Part shown: in pieces, positions 1-11,695 of the stretch | Layout: every line of letters begins with the position of its first letter | Numbering within the stretch: the stretch's first letter is position 1 | Assembly: GCA_902729315.2 (NCBI GenBank) | Contig: LR746274.1 | Location: 7,561,037 to 7,625,036 of the forward strand | Source of the DNA: Spirodela intermedia | Taxonomy: Eukaryota > Streptophyta > Magnoliopsida > Alismatales > Araceae | DNA length: 64,000 nt | Direction: 5' to 3' | Translations under genes and position numbers: made by a program | Notes under the pieces: model-generated | The model's input: only the letters and a program-made list of their open reading frames with translations | Database searches by the model: none | What the model was told of the DNA's origin: nothing

Positions 1-1235
1 AGTCGACTCACAAAAAATTCAGGAAACTATCTAATAGTAAGATTTCAGTAAGGAGAGTCTAGCTAAAAATTTTTAAAAAAACTCTCAAAATAAAAATATT
101 AGGATAATAAATATATTAAGTGAGAATATTTTACCTGATCTATATTCTTAATTGTTAGAAGAAATAGATGAGCCATTAGAAGTAAAAGAGAATATTAAGA
201 CTGAAAATATAGTAGCAGAAAACTTGAATAAAATTATTTATTACTCACAATTGATGAATGAATATAGTAAGGATGATGAGGAGAAAGAGTCCTTAGATGA
301 AGAAATAGTAGTTGATCATGGAAAAATCATTTAAATTTTAGTAGAAGAGAATAAGGACAAAAATGAGAAAAAATATGTTTCAAGTGAAGAAAAATCAATT
401 GATTTGAGAGATGTAAGAGACGAAATTAATAAATCTAATTAGAATTTTACAACCATAGAAGTTGATAGTGAGGATGATGATGCATATCATATACTGAAGT
501 TAGTAGACAACTCTTGGAAAGATGAAGAATTGGATTAGTTAAGAAACGAAAAACTAGAAAAAGAATTGATTCAACTAATGGTAAAAAAGACAATAATGAA
601 TATGATTCAACAAATAGGCAAAAAAATTTGAATTTTAATGAATTCATTAGATCTCAAATTAAAAAAGACAATTCTTTCATCCTTCAAAACCCACAGCCCA
701 TTAGAATTATGTTTAAGCTTGAAATATTTCACTCCTCACAAATTGAACGAATATGTTGAGAAGATAAAATAGAGCGAGGAAATATTATGCAGATAAAAGA
801 ATACATTAAGAAATAGGTGAGTGGAAGAATTAAAAATATCATTTTAGATGAAAAAATTTTAGATTGAGTAAGTACTAATTTGAAAATTACATGACCAGAT
901 CACATTTTATAGTGTATTAATAGAAAGTATTTACTATTGAATGAGAGCCTTACAAAATAGGATAAAAATGAGGAGAGGTTCTTTTCAAAATGAAAATATT
1001 ATTTTTGAGAATTTATTTTATTTTATTTTTTTCCAGAAGGTATGTCAAGGTATATTTATATAAAGCAGACAAATTTATACTAAATCTAAAAAAAATATCA
1101 TGAAACTTACCTTGGGATAAAAATATATATTGATGGTCATAGATCATCTTATATGATCTAAGTGTTGGCCAGCTGAAGAGATTAAATTCAATGCTGCATG
1201 GGAGGCAACCCATGATTTTTATTTCATTCAATTTT
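1..1235 (+). mobile_element. Decayed internal fragment of an LTR retroelement
   Basis: This stretch matches 8571-9815 of the window in the same orientation, with many substitutions and small indels. Both copies share long identical words such as the block around 120-140 and 8680-8700. Both encode the same acidic, Asn/Lys-rich reading frame, broken by stops; the longest open piece here is 152-334. Near 1196-1215 is the string GGGAGGCAACCCA, a motif I remember from the internal regions of Athila/Tat-type Ty3/gypsy elements. The protein itself is not recognised. The left end of the element lies outside the window, so its LTR cannot be seen. I infer a second, older copy of the element resident at 5590-9950. 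Confidence 0.6.
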
Positions 1236-2680
1236 TTAAAAAAATTCAAGATAGGTGAGCTCACCATCAAGAGGGCCTTGTGTGCACACAACTTGCTGCT
1301 GGCCATGTTCATGTTGATATCTGAGTGGATATCCTCTTCCATCATGTGAGAGAGGCACAAGTGTGTGGACTTTGTCACTAGAGACTGCATCAATTGCTCA
1401 AAGTGCCAAATTGAAGATGCCTCTCTACCTTGGTTTTATGGAAAGAAGAAGAAAGAAAAGAGGAGCAGAACCCGATTAGCGATTGATGATCATATTTCAA
1501 TCCTAAACACAGAGAGAAGTTCTATGAATATATATACATCTATAAATTAGATTGAAATTGGAGCAAACATCATTGGGGCGAGCATGTATGAAAAAGGATC
1601 ATATGGATCTTCACAAATTTTCAAACCTACTGAACTTCCTCCTTACCAGTTGGATTGTCAACGAAATTCATCATCGACAACATTTCTAATGGGCCAAGAA
1701 TAATACGTACTTTGTTCAAAAAAATTGGACACATTGCATATCTTTAAGAAAAGAAACTTGCAGAGAAAAAAATGGCACAGGGTGACCGGTACATTTACAG
1801 GGTACCTTCAAATCTAAGAACTCCAAGTCGATTGTGAACTTCCGTCGAAGACTGAATTCATCACTAGGAAAATTCCTCACGATCTGTAGCAGCTTCTCAA
1901 GTAGTATAACGTGGAAAACGGGTACTGGATTAGAGGATACAAGTAAATAAATCTATTGTCGTGCACAAGTCCACATGAACACTACATTGCCTTCTCCCTC
2001 TCAGAAAGAACAAAGCCAAGTCACCCACACCAAAGCTGCATCTTCCATGATGATATAATGTACACAAAAAAGGAGAAGAATGGACTGATCGATGCCCGTT
2101 TTAGAAAATGAGCCATTCTTAGGAATGTGACACGTTGCTTCTAGTTACAGGAATGAGGGAAAAATAGCCAATTGCTTTCCATAAGAAGAACGAAGAAGGA
2201 GAAGAAGATAGAGATGAAAATGCCAAGAACAGGTATTCACTCAAAGAGGACTGATGACAATTCTTCATGGAGGACGGTTCTAGTACACTGTCACATTTTA
2301 CTGGTTGCTGTAAATCAAGAAATGGAGAAACGTCGAGGGCTTCCGATGTGAAAGAGGAAGGGGAGGGAGGTGAGATAGAGAGAGAAAAAAAGTGAGAGAA
2401 AGAGGTACATTTTTAATAGGAGTCCTTATTTCAGATGTGGAGTGGTTCCAAAGGCGTTGCTGCTTCACCTTATTTCAGACAAAATAAAACCCCTGACTCC
2501 CCATGTCTCTGTCCTTTACCTTACATAAGGTCTAGGGTTCCCAGGGCGAGAGAGAGAGGGAGAACATATCAAACTTGAGTGGTCTCGATCTCCCCACCTC
2601 CTCCCCTGAACTATGTTATGATTAATGGGAATCTGTGATTCATATTCCACATCTCTGAATAATTGAGCTGATCTTAGTTG
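1236..2680. other. Intergenic, no gene recognised
   Basis: No frame on either strand gives a recognisable protein or a plausible exon chain. The first part (about 1240-1560) may still be retroelement flank. From about 2340 the sequence becomes GA-rich, with short runs of GAGAGA. Confidence 0.5.
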
Positions 2681-2738
2681 TTCTTCTCTCTGTCTCTCTC
2701 CTTCTCCCTCTCTCTCCCTCTCTCTCTCTCTCTCTCTC
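2681..2738. repeat. Imperfect CT microsatellite
   Basis: A CT-rich tract with interruptions (CTGT, CTTCTCC, CCCT) ending in an uninterrupted run of about 11 CT units. It creates Arg-Glu or Ser-Leu pseudo-ORFs on the two strands that should not be read as genes. Confidence 0.8.
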
Positions 2739-3516
2739 CTTGTGCTTTGCATCTTGTTACTCAATTAAATGGGGCCATTAGATTGGGATTTATTTAGCTC
2801 CACTGAAAATTGCTTTGGCATTGGTTCGACCGATCACCTTTCCTGAGCTTGTTGGTAAAATCCAGGTCCTGTAACCAAGAGATCGTTCATGCGGTGAAAA
2901 GTAATGTGGCTCACGAAGTTTAGTAGTTTTCCAGGTGTGGCCCCCAAATTTTGCACGCTTGTAGAGGGTATTTTTAATTCGAAATTCCATACAACTAAAT
3001 CGAGAAAAGTGCACGCGTTGAAACAAGTGAGAAGAGGATCTGCTGAGCTTTCAGGCGGGGTGTGCCCACAGTACCGACGACCCCTTACCAAGAGCCTGCA
3101 TCAATCTGCCGAACGGTCCACTGTGGAGGTACAAGAGAGGCTCGATGGAAGGCATACAGATCCTTTACCGATCCTGCCGGACAGAACCCACCCACCTATT
3201 CACTTCGGCCCGATTTACTCGGCCCATTTTTTATCCTACGGGGTTGGGTCCTTCTCGCCCTGCATGGCAATTCCGTTACAGTAATTTCATAAAAACCCTC
3301 TACATGAGTTCTCTTGTGGTTCTAACCTATTCAAGAACCTCGCCACCCTGGCGCCGCCGGCCGGTTTACAGGCGAAAAAGGCCTTACAGGTTACAGAGGA
3401 GGTGGGAGACGATACGTAGCCCCGGTAAAGACAGATACAGAGAGAGAGAGAGGCGGAGGTAGAATTAAAATGAGCTTCCACTGGTGTCCGGTACCCTGCT
3501 CGACAGGAGGCTCCTT
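2739..3516. other. 3' flank of the LARP1-like gene
   Basis: This is the region downstream of the minus-strand LARP1-like stop codon and probably holds its 3' UTR. Several overlapping ORFs are open in both directions (2904-3284 plus, 2790-3091 minus), but none shows a domain, consistent splice sites or low-entropy protein character. I regard them as chance ORFs in moderately GC-rich DNA. Confidence 0.4.
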
Positions 3517-4267
3517 CTACCTTCGAATCAGCCACTTTTTCCACGTCCCCCTCCTCCTCATTTTGCCATCCTGCGAAGTCAAGATCGACGCACACATCAG
3601 CCGAACTAGACAAAAAATCCACAGGTTTGATCAGGTTTCCAGATCCAGGGTCGGAAGACTCACCATCACCTCCACCTCCACGGTGGGAGAAGGCTGCAGC
3701 GACCGCAGTATGAGCACCACGTCGTTCGTCAGCCGTTTCACCTGCGAGGAAATGCCTTGGTTCAACCCCCCACGGAGATCCAAGGGGAGAGAAATCGGCG
3801 GTAGCAGTCGGAATGACAGTCGCTTACCCTCGGAAAGCTGGCGATGGTATGCACGCTCACCCAGCCTTCCTCGTCCATCTGCATCTTCAGGTGGACGTTT
3901 CTCGCCAGATTGTCCTCGCTGCGCAGATTCCAGTCCGTCGTTAATGGATCCAGGCGCAAGATCGGCGATCATCGAAATCGGTACAGAGACGGAGAGAGGG
4001 GTACCTGAAGTAGTATTCGATCTGCGTCCGCAGAAGGAGGGTGACGATCTCGGTCCCCAGACGAGGAGTACTCGGAGGAGGAGAAGGAGCGGGAGGCATG
4101 GGCTGGGGGGGGCCATAGCTCCATCCCGGCTGGTAAATGGGGGAGAGATACGGGGAAGGGAGAGCGTAACCAGAGAAGCCGCCGTAGTGGGGAGGAGACG
4201 GCGGGGGACCCCACTGTCTGTGGGCGTGGCGGCGGTGGAAGCCCTGTCGCCCGTGGAAGCCCGCCAT
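3517..4267 (-). CDS. LARP1: La-related protein 1-type (LARP1b/c-like), La-motif RNA-binding protein
   Basis: The model has four exons: 4267-4005, 3918-3828, 3741-3664 and 3570-3517, giving 161 residues. The three introns are only 86, 86 and 93 bp, each GT-AG and leaving the frame intact. Residues 20-70 are Pro/Tyr/Gly-rich and disordered. Residues about 75-158 form a La motif: TQIEYYFSEDNLARNV at 81-96 carries the Gln and the Tyr-Tyr-Phe that contact RNA 3' ends in this family. DEEGWVSVHTIASFPRV follows at 103-119, and the closing RRRGTWKKWL at 149-158. The protein stops three residues after the motif, and there is no RRM or DM15 repeat. That resembles the short LARP1b/c class, but it is much shorter than usual. 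I chose the ATG at 4267 (ATGGCGG context, after a CT-rich leader). An in-frame ATG at 4657 would add 130 low-complexity residues. Confidence 0.82.
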
Positions 4268-5430
4268 CCTCAGCTTCCTCGGGGAAGACGATGCCGGGAG
4301 AAAAGAGGATGGAGAGGTGGAGGGAGAAGAGGAGGAAGAGATATAGGGAGAAGAGGAGAGTTTGAACGTTGGCGGGCTGGGCCCTGGCGGGAACTCAACT
4401 GTAGAGCAGGGCAGTTGCGGGCGTGCGGGGTATCCAAATACCGCGGAGCGGCAAGCTTGTGCAGCGGACTTTCCGGAAGGATCTTCGTCGCATCCACCTG
4501 ACACGTGGGACGCAGGGATGCACTCCCGCCCCGACCACACCCGAAAGGAACTAACAGGTTGTTTATCCCAGAGTGAGCGGGGAAGAGAGAGAGAGAGTCG
4601 TACAGAGGGATTTCTAACGTTAGTGTAAGGTAATAGCCGTCGGTGCGTGACATGCATGTGATGAGTTGTGTGTGTGTGGGTTTTTTAAATTTGGCTGTTT
4701 CAATTTGTATCTCAATTATTATTCATTACTAAATGAATATTGAGTACATAATTTCTTATACCTTATCGCCCAAACAATATTTTGTATTATTTCTTACTAC
4801 AGTGCTTTACGTGTTAGATGTTATAAGTCAGCTCACTTCTTACCAAGAGCTAAAATAAAAAAATCTAAAGCAACACAAGTAGAAATAATTAAAATATCTC
4901 TATTGAGGGTAGAGAAGATGTCTTGAATGTTAGTAGATACACTAAATACACACCTGATTATTATAAATAATAATTTTAGTATTTGGTTAAAATATTATTG
5001 TAGAGATATGTTTTATACATTATACTACCTTGTGAGATAAATTTTATCCACTATAATAGAAGGCTTTATATTGTGTACTCTTAATGTGATACTCTTGTTA
5101 TTTTTAGCAATGCCATTTTGAAAAAAATTGCTTGAATATAGTGTGTGTAATATATATATATGTATATATTTGCAAAAAAAATTCAAGTTTGGATTGTAAT
5201 TTCTTATGAAGGAAATAAATGCACAAAAGTCAATGAAGTATAATTAGGTGTTTTGCAAGTGTTTTATATGAACATCTCTAGACATATTTATTCATATGTA
5301 GTCCTCAAATATTGAATATTTTTATTTAGTTAACCTTTATTTCTTGTTATCATACATATGAAGAAACAATGTATAAGGCTATAGAATAGATAAAATGAAG
5401 CTAAGGAGAGAACAATAGCGCAGGAAAAGA
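4268..5430. other. Upstream region of the LARP1-like gene, then AT-rich intergenic DNA
   Basis: 4268-4650 is GC-rich and, read on the minus strand, ends in a pyrimidine-rich leader before the LARP1-like ATG. From about 4680 the composition drops abruptly to AT-rich, with a short TA run at about 5149-5168. No gene or exon was recognised between 4680 and 5430. Confidence 0.5.
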
Positions 5431-5432
5431 CA

Positions 5433-5506
5433 CGCTTCATGTGACTTGAACCCACCAGTGACTAATTAGAAGTCAGATGCCTACATTAAAAAACTATAAT
5501 GGAAGA
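5433..5506 (-). pseudogene. tRNA-Arg(UCU)-like pseudogene or tRNA-derived element
   Basis: On the minus strand the sequence reads as the 3' three quarters of a nuclear tRNA-Arg(UCU). It has the anticodon arm CTGACTTCTAATTAG (loop CTTCTAA, anticodon TCT at 5470-5468). A variable region and the T arm GTGGGTTCAAGTCACAT follow, then a degenerate acceptor AAGCG. The D arm is eroded (TAGTTTTTTAATG where an A box is expected), and one T-stem pair is G-A, so it is unlikely to be functional. It could be a dead tRNA gene, a tRNA-headed SINE, or a fossil of reverse transcription past a primer-binding site. The truncated LTR starts about 85 bp to its right. Confidence 0.55.
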
Positions 5507-5589
5507 CTAGCACAACCACAAGGGGAAAGAATTACAACTTATAATAGAAAAGACAAACATAAGAAAGTGAATGAATTAAACTCAACAAT

Positions 5590-7047
5590 GCACCAGCTGG
5601 GCCCCCATGCAAATCGAAAGCATAGTAGAGGGGAGTCGCGAGCAAGGGCTCAAGTGGCTAGAACTGATGAGGACATGTGTACACCACTCCCCTTCCACAT
5701 CACTAGTGGTCAGCTAGCTGTGGGGCAAGAAGTAGGCGTACACACGAGAAAAAGGGACTCATAAGCGATGTGGGACTAAAGCCACATCACACTTTCCCCC
5801 AAAAGGCTTCAAAGATTTTTATACCTAAACTACCCCTTACTTATAATAGATATATACTATGATGACATCACTTGATAAGGGTATTATAGTACTTATTTCA
5901 ATCTATCTCATGTAGGTAGGCGACTAGTCCATGTTTGAATCTTCCAAGAGTCAAAACTCATACTTTTATCTGATTATTACGACTTTCTTACAAATCGTCA
6001 GTGAAGGATTAAGCCACTAGAATTGTTAGATCATTAGCAAAAATCTCATTAACACAATTTGTAGAGCATGATTATTAAAATTATTAAATAATTCACAATA
6101 AAAAGATCGTAAATTCATTGAGTAAATCATCTTCGATTGATCAGCAAACAAACTATCGTCAAGAAGAGGATGATCTACTAGGAGATGACTCACCACCTCT
6201 TGAAGAGCATATCAAATGCGATGAAGAGCCTTCTCTTGCTGTGTAGACCTGAGGATTAAGCTTCCTAACATCCCACCTCCATCTAGCTCCTCTCTATTGG
6301 GTGACAACTATTAGAGAGCCACAAAGTTGTCATTTTTTTACTTTGCTAGGTGACAGTCGTCGGAGACAATTCGACGACCCATTTCATTGATCTTTAGACT
6401 TTGTAAGGAGATATAGAGGTTGCCTACGTCGTCCTTGTCCAAGGAGAGCTTTTAAAACTGTAGACACTACATGACGATCCTCTCGAATACTCATAATTTT
6501 AATGCATCACTGACACATCGTCACCATGACACTGGAACTCTGTTTTCCTACTTTCAACTTCATTTCTACTTTATTTAATAATAATTTATGTGATTTAAAT
6601 TTACTAAGCTATACTTTATTCAATTACAATTCCTTAAACTTTTACAAATCTTAATTTTATCAATTAAATCATTTGTAATCACTTATGTAAGAATCATCGG
6701 ATGGAACTCTTTTTCTATCTAGTTCGCCTTCATCAAGCGGTAACATCATCTTGACATCCATACCTTTATTTCCTTTTTTTTGCAAATTTTAAATAAACTT
6801 TATTTTCATTTCTTAATATAGAATTCATAAAAAATCATATTCTTTGAGAAAACTTCTAAAAAGTTACTTGATATTATATTACATATTTGTGATCGATCTA
6901 AAAAATCACCACTATTATTTAAAATTGTATTGAATTATAATTGATATATTTATTCAGAAATACTTCTAAATATCTAAAAATTAATCTTTTCTAGTTTTTT
7001 AAATTTTAAATTTGTGTGATTTACTATACAACGACTAAGTCACATCA
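5590..7047 (+). mobile_element. LTR copy 1 (plus), 5'-truncated, Athila/Tat-like element
   Basis: It matches the plus-strand LTR at 13507-14855 and the reverse complement of 9954-11460. Shared landmarks are the GC-rich block GGGCCCCCATGCAAATCG / AGGGGAGTCGCGAGCAAG near 5600-5650, the TACACACGAGAAAAAGGGAC block near 5738, and a 6775-6860 block. The first ~230 bp of U3 present in the other copies are missing, as is a ~48-bp segment near 5762. The 3' end is CA at 7046-7047, with a primer-binding site 4 bp further on. That fixes this as a 5' LTR read left to right. Confidence 0.8.
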
Positions 7048-7051
7048 AATT

Positions 7052-7070
7052 TGGCACTATTGTTAAGGAT
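7052..7070 (+). other. Decayed primer-binding site (tRNA-Asp type)
   Basis: TGGCACTATTGTTAAGGAT follows the LTR end by 4 bp. Athila-type elements use a primer-binding site complementary to the 3' end of tRNA-Asp (TGGCGCCGTTGCCGGGGAT). The copy here differs mostly by C-to-T and G-to-A changes, as expected of a long-methylated, deaminated element. Confidence 0.7.
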
Positions 7071-7381
7071 GTATTACATAATATTTTGTATTTTTCTATT
7101 TTTCTCTTAGAGTATGTAAAAAAATTAACTCTTATTTTATTTTTCTCTTGCCGAAAAAAGAAAGGAAACAAAGAAAAGCAATGCAAAGACTAGAGCATAC
7201 TAAAAGAAGGTAACAATTAATAAACTTTTTCTTCAAATTTTTTGATTTTTATGCATGATAGAAGACCCTTGCATTTACGGCTAGAAAATTCTTTCACTAT
7301 TTCATTCAAAACTAAAAATCCAAAAGAAAAATTAATTTTGATAGATCTAAAGGAAGTATAGGTCAAACTAAGAACAATCTT

Positions 7382-8470
7382 ATGGCCATGAAAAATCATT
7401 ATATCCCTGATTCATTTCAAAGAGCATCCAATATTAGAGTCCCATTAGTACCCATTGTTAAATTCGAAATAAATTTAGAAAATTTTCAAATAGTTTCTAA
7501 TTTTTATGGATTGCTTTTAGAGGAACCTCATTAGCATTTATAAAAATTTCATATGATCTATGATTTAGTTAATCTCCCTCAAGTTACATCGAAAATTATT
7601 AAGATGAAATTATTTCCTCATATACTTAGGGACAAAACTAGTCATTAGCTATCCACATTAGATAGAAAATTAACTAGTTGAAAAGACATAGAACATGCCT
7701 TTCTTCAAAAAAGTTATCTCTTAGAAAAAATTCAAAATATGAAAAAATATATATATAGTTTTTCTCAGAGACTAGGAGAAACTTTACATGACACATGGAA
7801 AAATTCAAAGATTTACTTAAAAAATGTTCTCATCATATTATACCCAAGTGGCTGCTCAATAAAAAAATTATAATGCATTATTAGAACAACATAGAAATAT
7901 AGTTGATTTTATATGTGGTGTAGCTTTTATGGAGAAAACCCCTGATGAAATTTACACCCTTTATGTGAATTTAAGTGGAAATTTTAGAGATCAAGCCTCG
8001 TTAGAGTTATATAACAAGGATAAGAATAGAAAAATTTATGAATTACATCATGAGGATGATTCTAATTTAAGAAAGGAGGTTAATCAGATTAATCAAAGAT
8101 TAGAAAAACTTGATTTACTTATTGACAATATTAGAAAGCGTCCAAACTTTCAATTGAATGCATATAGTGCTTATCTTATGTACAGTGAAAATGATCATTT
8201 CGAATTTCAATGTTATAATTTAGATCAATCATTTCATCTTAGGTAAGAGCAAATGCAAGTACCCCACGATTTTAGTAAACATAGAAAAGATTTTTCTAAT
8301 TATTATAATCCAAATTAGAGGAATAATTTTTCACGAAGAAATCTAAAAAATATTTAAAATCCAGATGCACTTAGATCCAATTCAAATTCTAAATTTCATC
8401 CAAAATAGGAACACAGATTTCAGAAAAATCAGTCCTCTCAAATCTAACTTGATTTTATAGATATGATGTA
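7382..8470 (+). pseudogene. Retrotransposon gag pseudogene (Ty3/gypsy, Athila/Tat-like)
   Basis: Starting from an ATG at 7382, the frame encodes residues typical of plant gypsy gag. A proline/valine-rich N-terminus is followed by a capsid-like section with LPHIL-type Phe-Pro-His text. Then come DRKLTS, DIEHAF and YSFSQRLGETLHDTW, and after one frameshift EKTPDEIYTLYVNL (7935-7976). In intact relatives this reads as the 'ESLYEAWERFKELLRKCPHHG...KTPDEAYELLE' region. At least four in-frame stops (TAG, TAA, TAG, TGA) and a +1 shift before 7929 abolish coding. The longest intact piece is 7929-8246. Asn/Arg/Lys-rich text after 8250 may be a nucleocapsid remnant; no zinc knuckle is seen. Nothing recognisable as protease or reverse transcriptase follows. 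Confidence 0.75.
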
Positions 8471-8559
8471 ATAAATGAGCTAAATGATGTAGAAAATAAT
8501 AAACCAAATGATGTTGCAGCAAAAATAATTTATAGAGGCTTTTAAGAATAAGAGAGAAG

Positions 8560-9815
8560 AGAGACAGCCACTAGTCAACCCAATATTAGGATTTTAGTAA
8601 CGAGTGTCTAATTAGATAAATTTTAAAAAAACCCACAAAATGAAAATGTTAGGATATTAAATACATTAAGTGAGAATATTTTACCTGATCCTTATTTTCA
8701 ATTATTAGAGGAAATAAATGAGCCATTAGAATTAAATGAGAATATTAAAATTGAAAATATAGTAGCAAAAAAATTAAATAAAATCATTTATTGCTCACCA
8801 TTGATGAATGAATATAATTAAGTTGATGAGGAGAAAGAGCCCTTAGATGAAGAAACGATAGTTGATGATGGAAAAATCATTCAAATTTTAGTAGAAGGGA
8901 GTAAGCACAGAAATGAAGAAAAATATATTTTAGGTGAGGAAAAATCAGTTGACTTGAGAAATATAAGAGACGAAATTAATAAATTTAATTAGAATTTTGC
9001 AGCCATAGATGTTGATAGTGAGAATGATGATGTATATCATATACTGAAATTAGAAAATAGCTCTTAGGAAGATAAAGAATTTGATGAGTTGAGAAACGAA
9101 AAACTAGAAAAAAAGTTGATTCAACTACTAGGGAGAAACAAAAATAATAAATATAAATATAGAGATAATTTTGTAGGAGAAAATTTAAATTTTACTAAAT
9201 TCATTAGATCTAAGATTAAAGAAGACAATCCTTCCATCCTTCAAAACCCACAATTCATTAAAATTATTTGTAAGCTTTAAATATTTTACTTCTCACACAT
9301 TGAACAAATATGTATGGAAGAAAAAATGGAGTAGGCGAATATTGTGCAGATAAAAGAATACATTAAGAAATGGGTGAGTGGAAGAATCAGAGATATCAAT
9401 TTAGATGAAAAAAGTTTAGATTGAGTAAAAGCTAATTTAAAAGTTATATGGCTTGATCACATTTTATGGTCTATGAAAAGAAAGTATTTATTAATGAATG
9501 AGAGCCTTACAAAATAAGATAAAAATGAGGAAAGGTTCTTTTCAAAATGGAAATATTATTTTTGAGAAAAATTTATTAATTTATATTTTGTTTTTGCTGA
9601 AAATATGTCAAGGTATATATATGAATTATATGAATTTATGCTAAATCTAAAAAATAATATCATGAAACTTACTTTGGGATACAAATATATTTTAATGGCC
9701 ATAGATTATCTTATATAATCTAAAAGTTGTCCAATTGAAGACATTAAATTCAGCAATACATAGGAGCTAACCCAAGGTTTTAATTTCATTTTGTTTGATT
9801 TTTTTTAAAGTTCTA
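8560..9815 (+). mobile_element. Decayed internal region of the same element, protein unrecognised
   Basis: This is the homologue of 1-1235. It encodes an acidic frame with many stops (for example EENILPDPYFQLLEEINEP-like text near 8680-8720). The longest open part is 9089-9280. It directly follows the gag pseudogene, where protease and pol would be expected, yet no D-S/T-G, YxDD or integrase motif could be found. Either pol has been deleted or this is an element-specific extra ORF in a non-autonomous element. The similar position and text in the two copies argue that it belongs to the element rather than to flanking DNA. Confidence 0.55.
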
Positions 9816-9953
9816 TTTTTCTTAGAATTTCACAATATTTATTTCTATATTTATTTGTTTTCAAAAAAATACAGAAGAAGAAGTGTAAGATGAAGTAGAA
9901 AATTTAAAATGAGGTTGAGATGATGTCTTCTCAACTTTATCATTTATGAAAAT

Positions 9954-11695
9954 TGACGTAACTTAGTTATTGTATAGTAAATCACGTAAATTTAAAATTT
10001 ATAAAATTATAAAATAAAAATTTGTAGATATTTAAAGGTATTTTTGAAAAAATATATCAATTATAATTAAATAAAAAATTTAAAAATAGTAGTAATTTTC
10101 CAAGTTGATCATAGGGATGTAATATTAGGTAATTATTCAAAATTTTCTTCAAAGAAGACTATTTTCTATGAATTTTATACTAGAAAATAAAAATAAAATA
10201 TATTTAAAATTCACAAAAAAGGAAAATAAAGGTGGAGATGTCAGGATGATGTCAATGCCCGACAAATCTAAATCTAGCAAAAATATAGTTCCACCAGGTG
10301 ATTCTTACATAAGTGATTATAGATAATTTAATTGATCAAATTAAGATCTGTAAAAGCTAGAAGAATCATGAGTGAATGAAGTATAGCTTGATAAATTTAA
10401 ATCATACGAATTATCACTAAATGAAGTGAAAATTAAGTTGAAAGTAGGAAAATAGAACTCTAACATCGCGGCGGCGATGCATCAATGATGTACTGAATTT
10501 CAAAGTGTTTGGGAGAATCGTCATGTAGTGTCCAAGGTCTTGAAGGCTCTCCTTAGACAAAGACGATGTGGGCAATCTCTAGATCTCTTTGTGAAGTCTA
10601 GAAATCAATGAAATGGGTCATCGAATCATCTCTGGTGGCTGTCACTTGGCAAAGTAGAAAAACGATGACTTTGTAACTCTTCAGAAGTTGTCACCCGATA
10701 GAGAGGAGCTGGATGGAGGTGGGGCGCGTGTTAGGAAGCTTCATCCTCAAGTCTACACAACAAGAGAAGGCTTTTCATCATACCTAATATGCTCTCAAGA
10801 GGTGGCAACTCATCACTTGGCGGATCGTCTTCCTCTTGACAACGGCTTGTTCGTCGATCAATCAGAGATGATTTACTCGATAGATTTGTGATCCTTTTAT
10901 TGTAAATCATTTAATAATTTTAGAAATAATGCTCCGTGAATCGCATTAATGAGATTTTTGCCGATGATCTAATGATTCTAGTAACTTAATCCTTCCCCAA
11001 CGATTAGGAAAGTTACAATAATTAGATAAAAATACAAGTTTTAGCTCTAGGAAGATTTGAACCTACACCGGTTGCTCGTCTACATGAGAGAGATTGAAAT
11101 AAGTACTCTAATACTCTTATAAAATGACATCATCATTATATATCTCTATTATAAATAAGAGATATTATAAGTATTTAAAATTATTGAAGCCTTTTTAGGG
11201 AAGGTGTGACATGAGTTTAATTCTACATCACTTGTGGGCCAAAATTTCAGGCAAGTATATAGTAATATTACATTTACAAGCAAGTCCCTTTCTCCCCTAG
11301 GTACGACCACTCCTTGTCCCACAGCCGGCTGGCCACCAATGATGTGGAAAGGGAGTGACACACACATGCCCCTATCGGTTCTAGCTGCTTGAGCCCCTAC
11401 TCATGCCTCCTCCCTAACAAATGCTTCTGACCCACTTGTAGGCCTAGTTGGCTGGTAGGTACCCCCCATTTTGCTATATTTTTATTTTTACTTCTTTTTC
11501 TTCATTTATCTCAAAAGTAAGATTGTAAAAATCATATAAACTCCTATAAAATCACATAAATAGTCAAAAATTCACGTTAATCAATTGAAAACCACTTTTC
11601 AGAACCTTAACATAAATATAAGTTTATTTATCATGAGTTAAGGCTAAAACTATATTATTTACTAATTATTAACTCATGATAATGAAGACTTATCA
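9954..11695 (-). mobile_element. LTR copy 2 (minus), near full length
   Basis: This is the reverse complement of the LTR family. On the minus strand it starts TGATAAGTCTTCATTATCAT at 11695 and ends at 9954-9955 with CA. It contains the same GC-rich block (11280-11470) and the same U5 end as LTR copy 1. Length is about 1.74 kb. The sequence next to its U5 end (9920-9953) is not a primer-binding site, and no purine tract precedes its U3 end. So it is a solo LTR, a rearranged end, or a 3' LTR cut from its body. No matching 5-bp target duplication is visible. Confidence 0.8.

Noticed and set aside
2904-3284. ORF cluster 2790-3462 on both strands
   Set aside because: Overlapping frames with no motif, no splice logic and no start context; chance in moderately GC-rich DNA.
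3470-4501. A 343-codon plus-strand ORF across the LARP1-like gene
   Set aside because: It is antisense to the LARP1-like exons and introns, is Arg/Gly/Ser-rich as expected of GC-rich antisense, and has no domain.
8560-9815. Endogenous pararetrovirus (caulimovirid) as the source of the acidic ORFs
   Set aside because: No movement-protein, coat-protein or viral reverse transcriptase motif was seen, and the adjacent LTR, primer-binding site and gag point to a Ty3/gypsy element.
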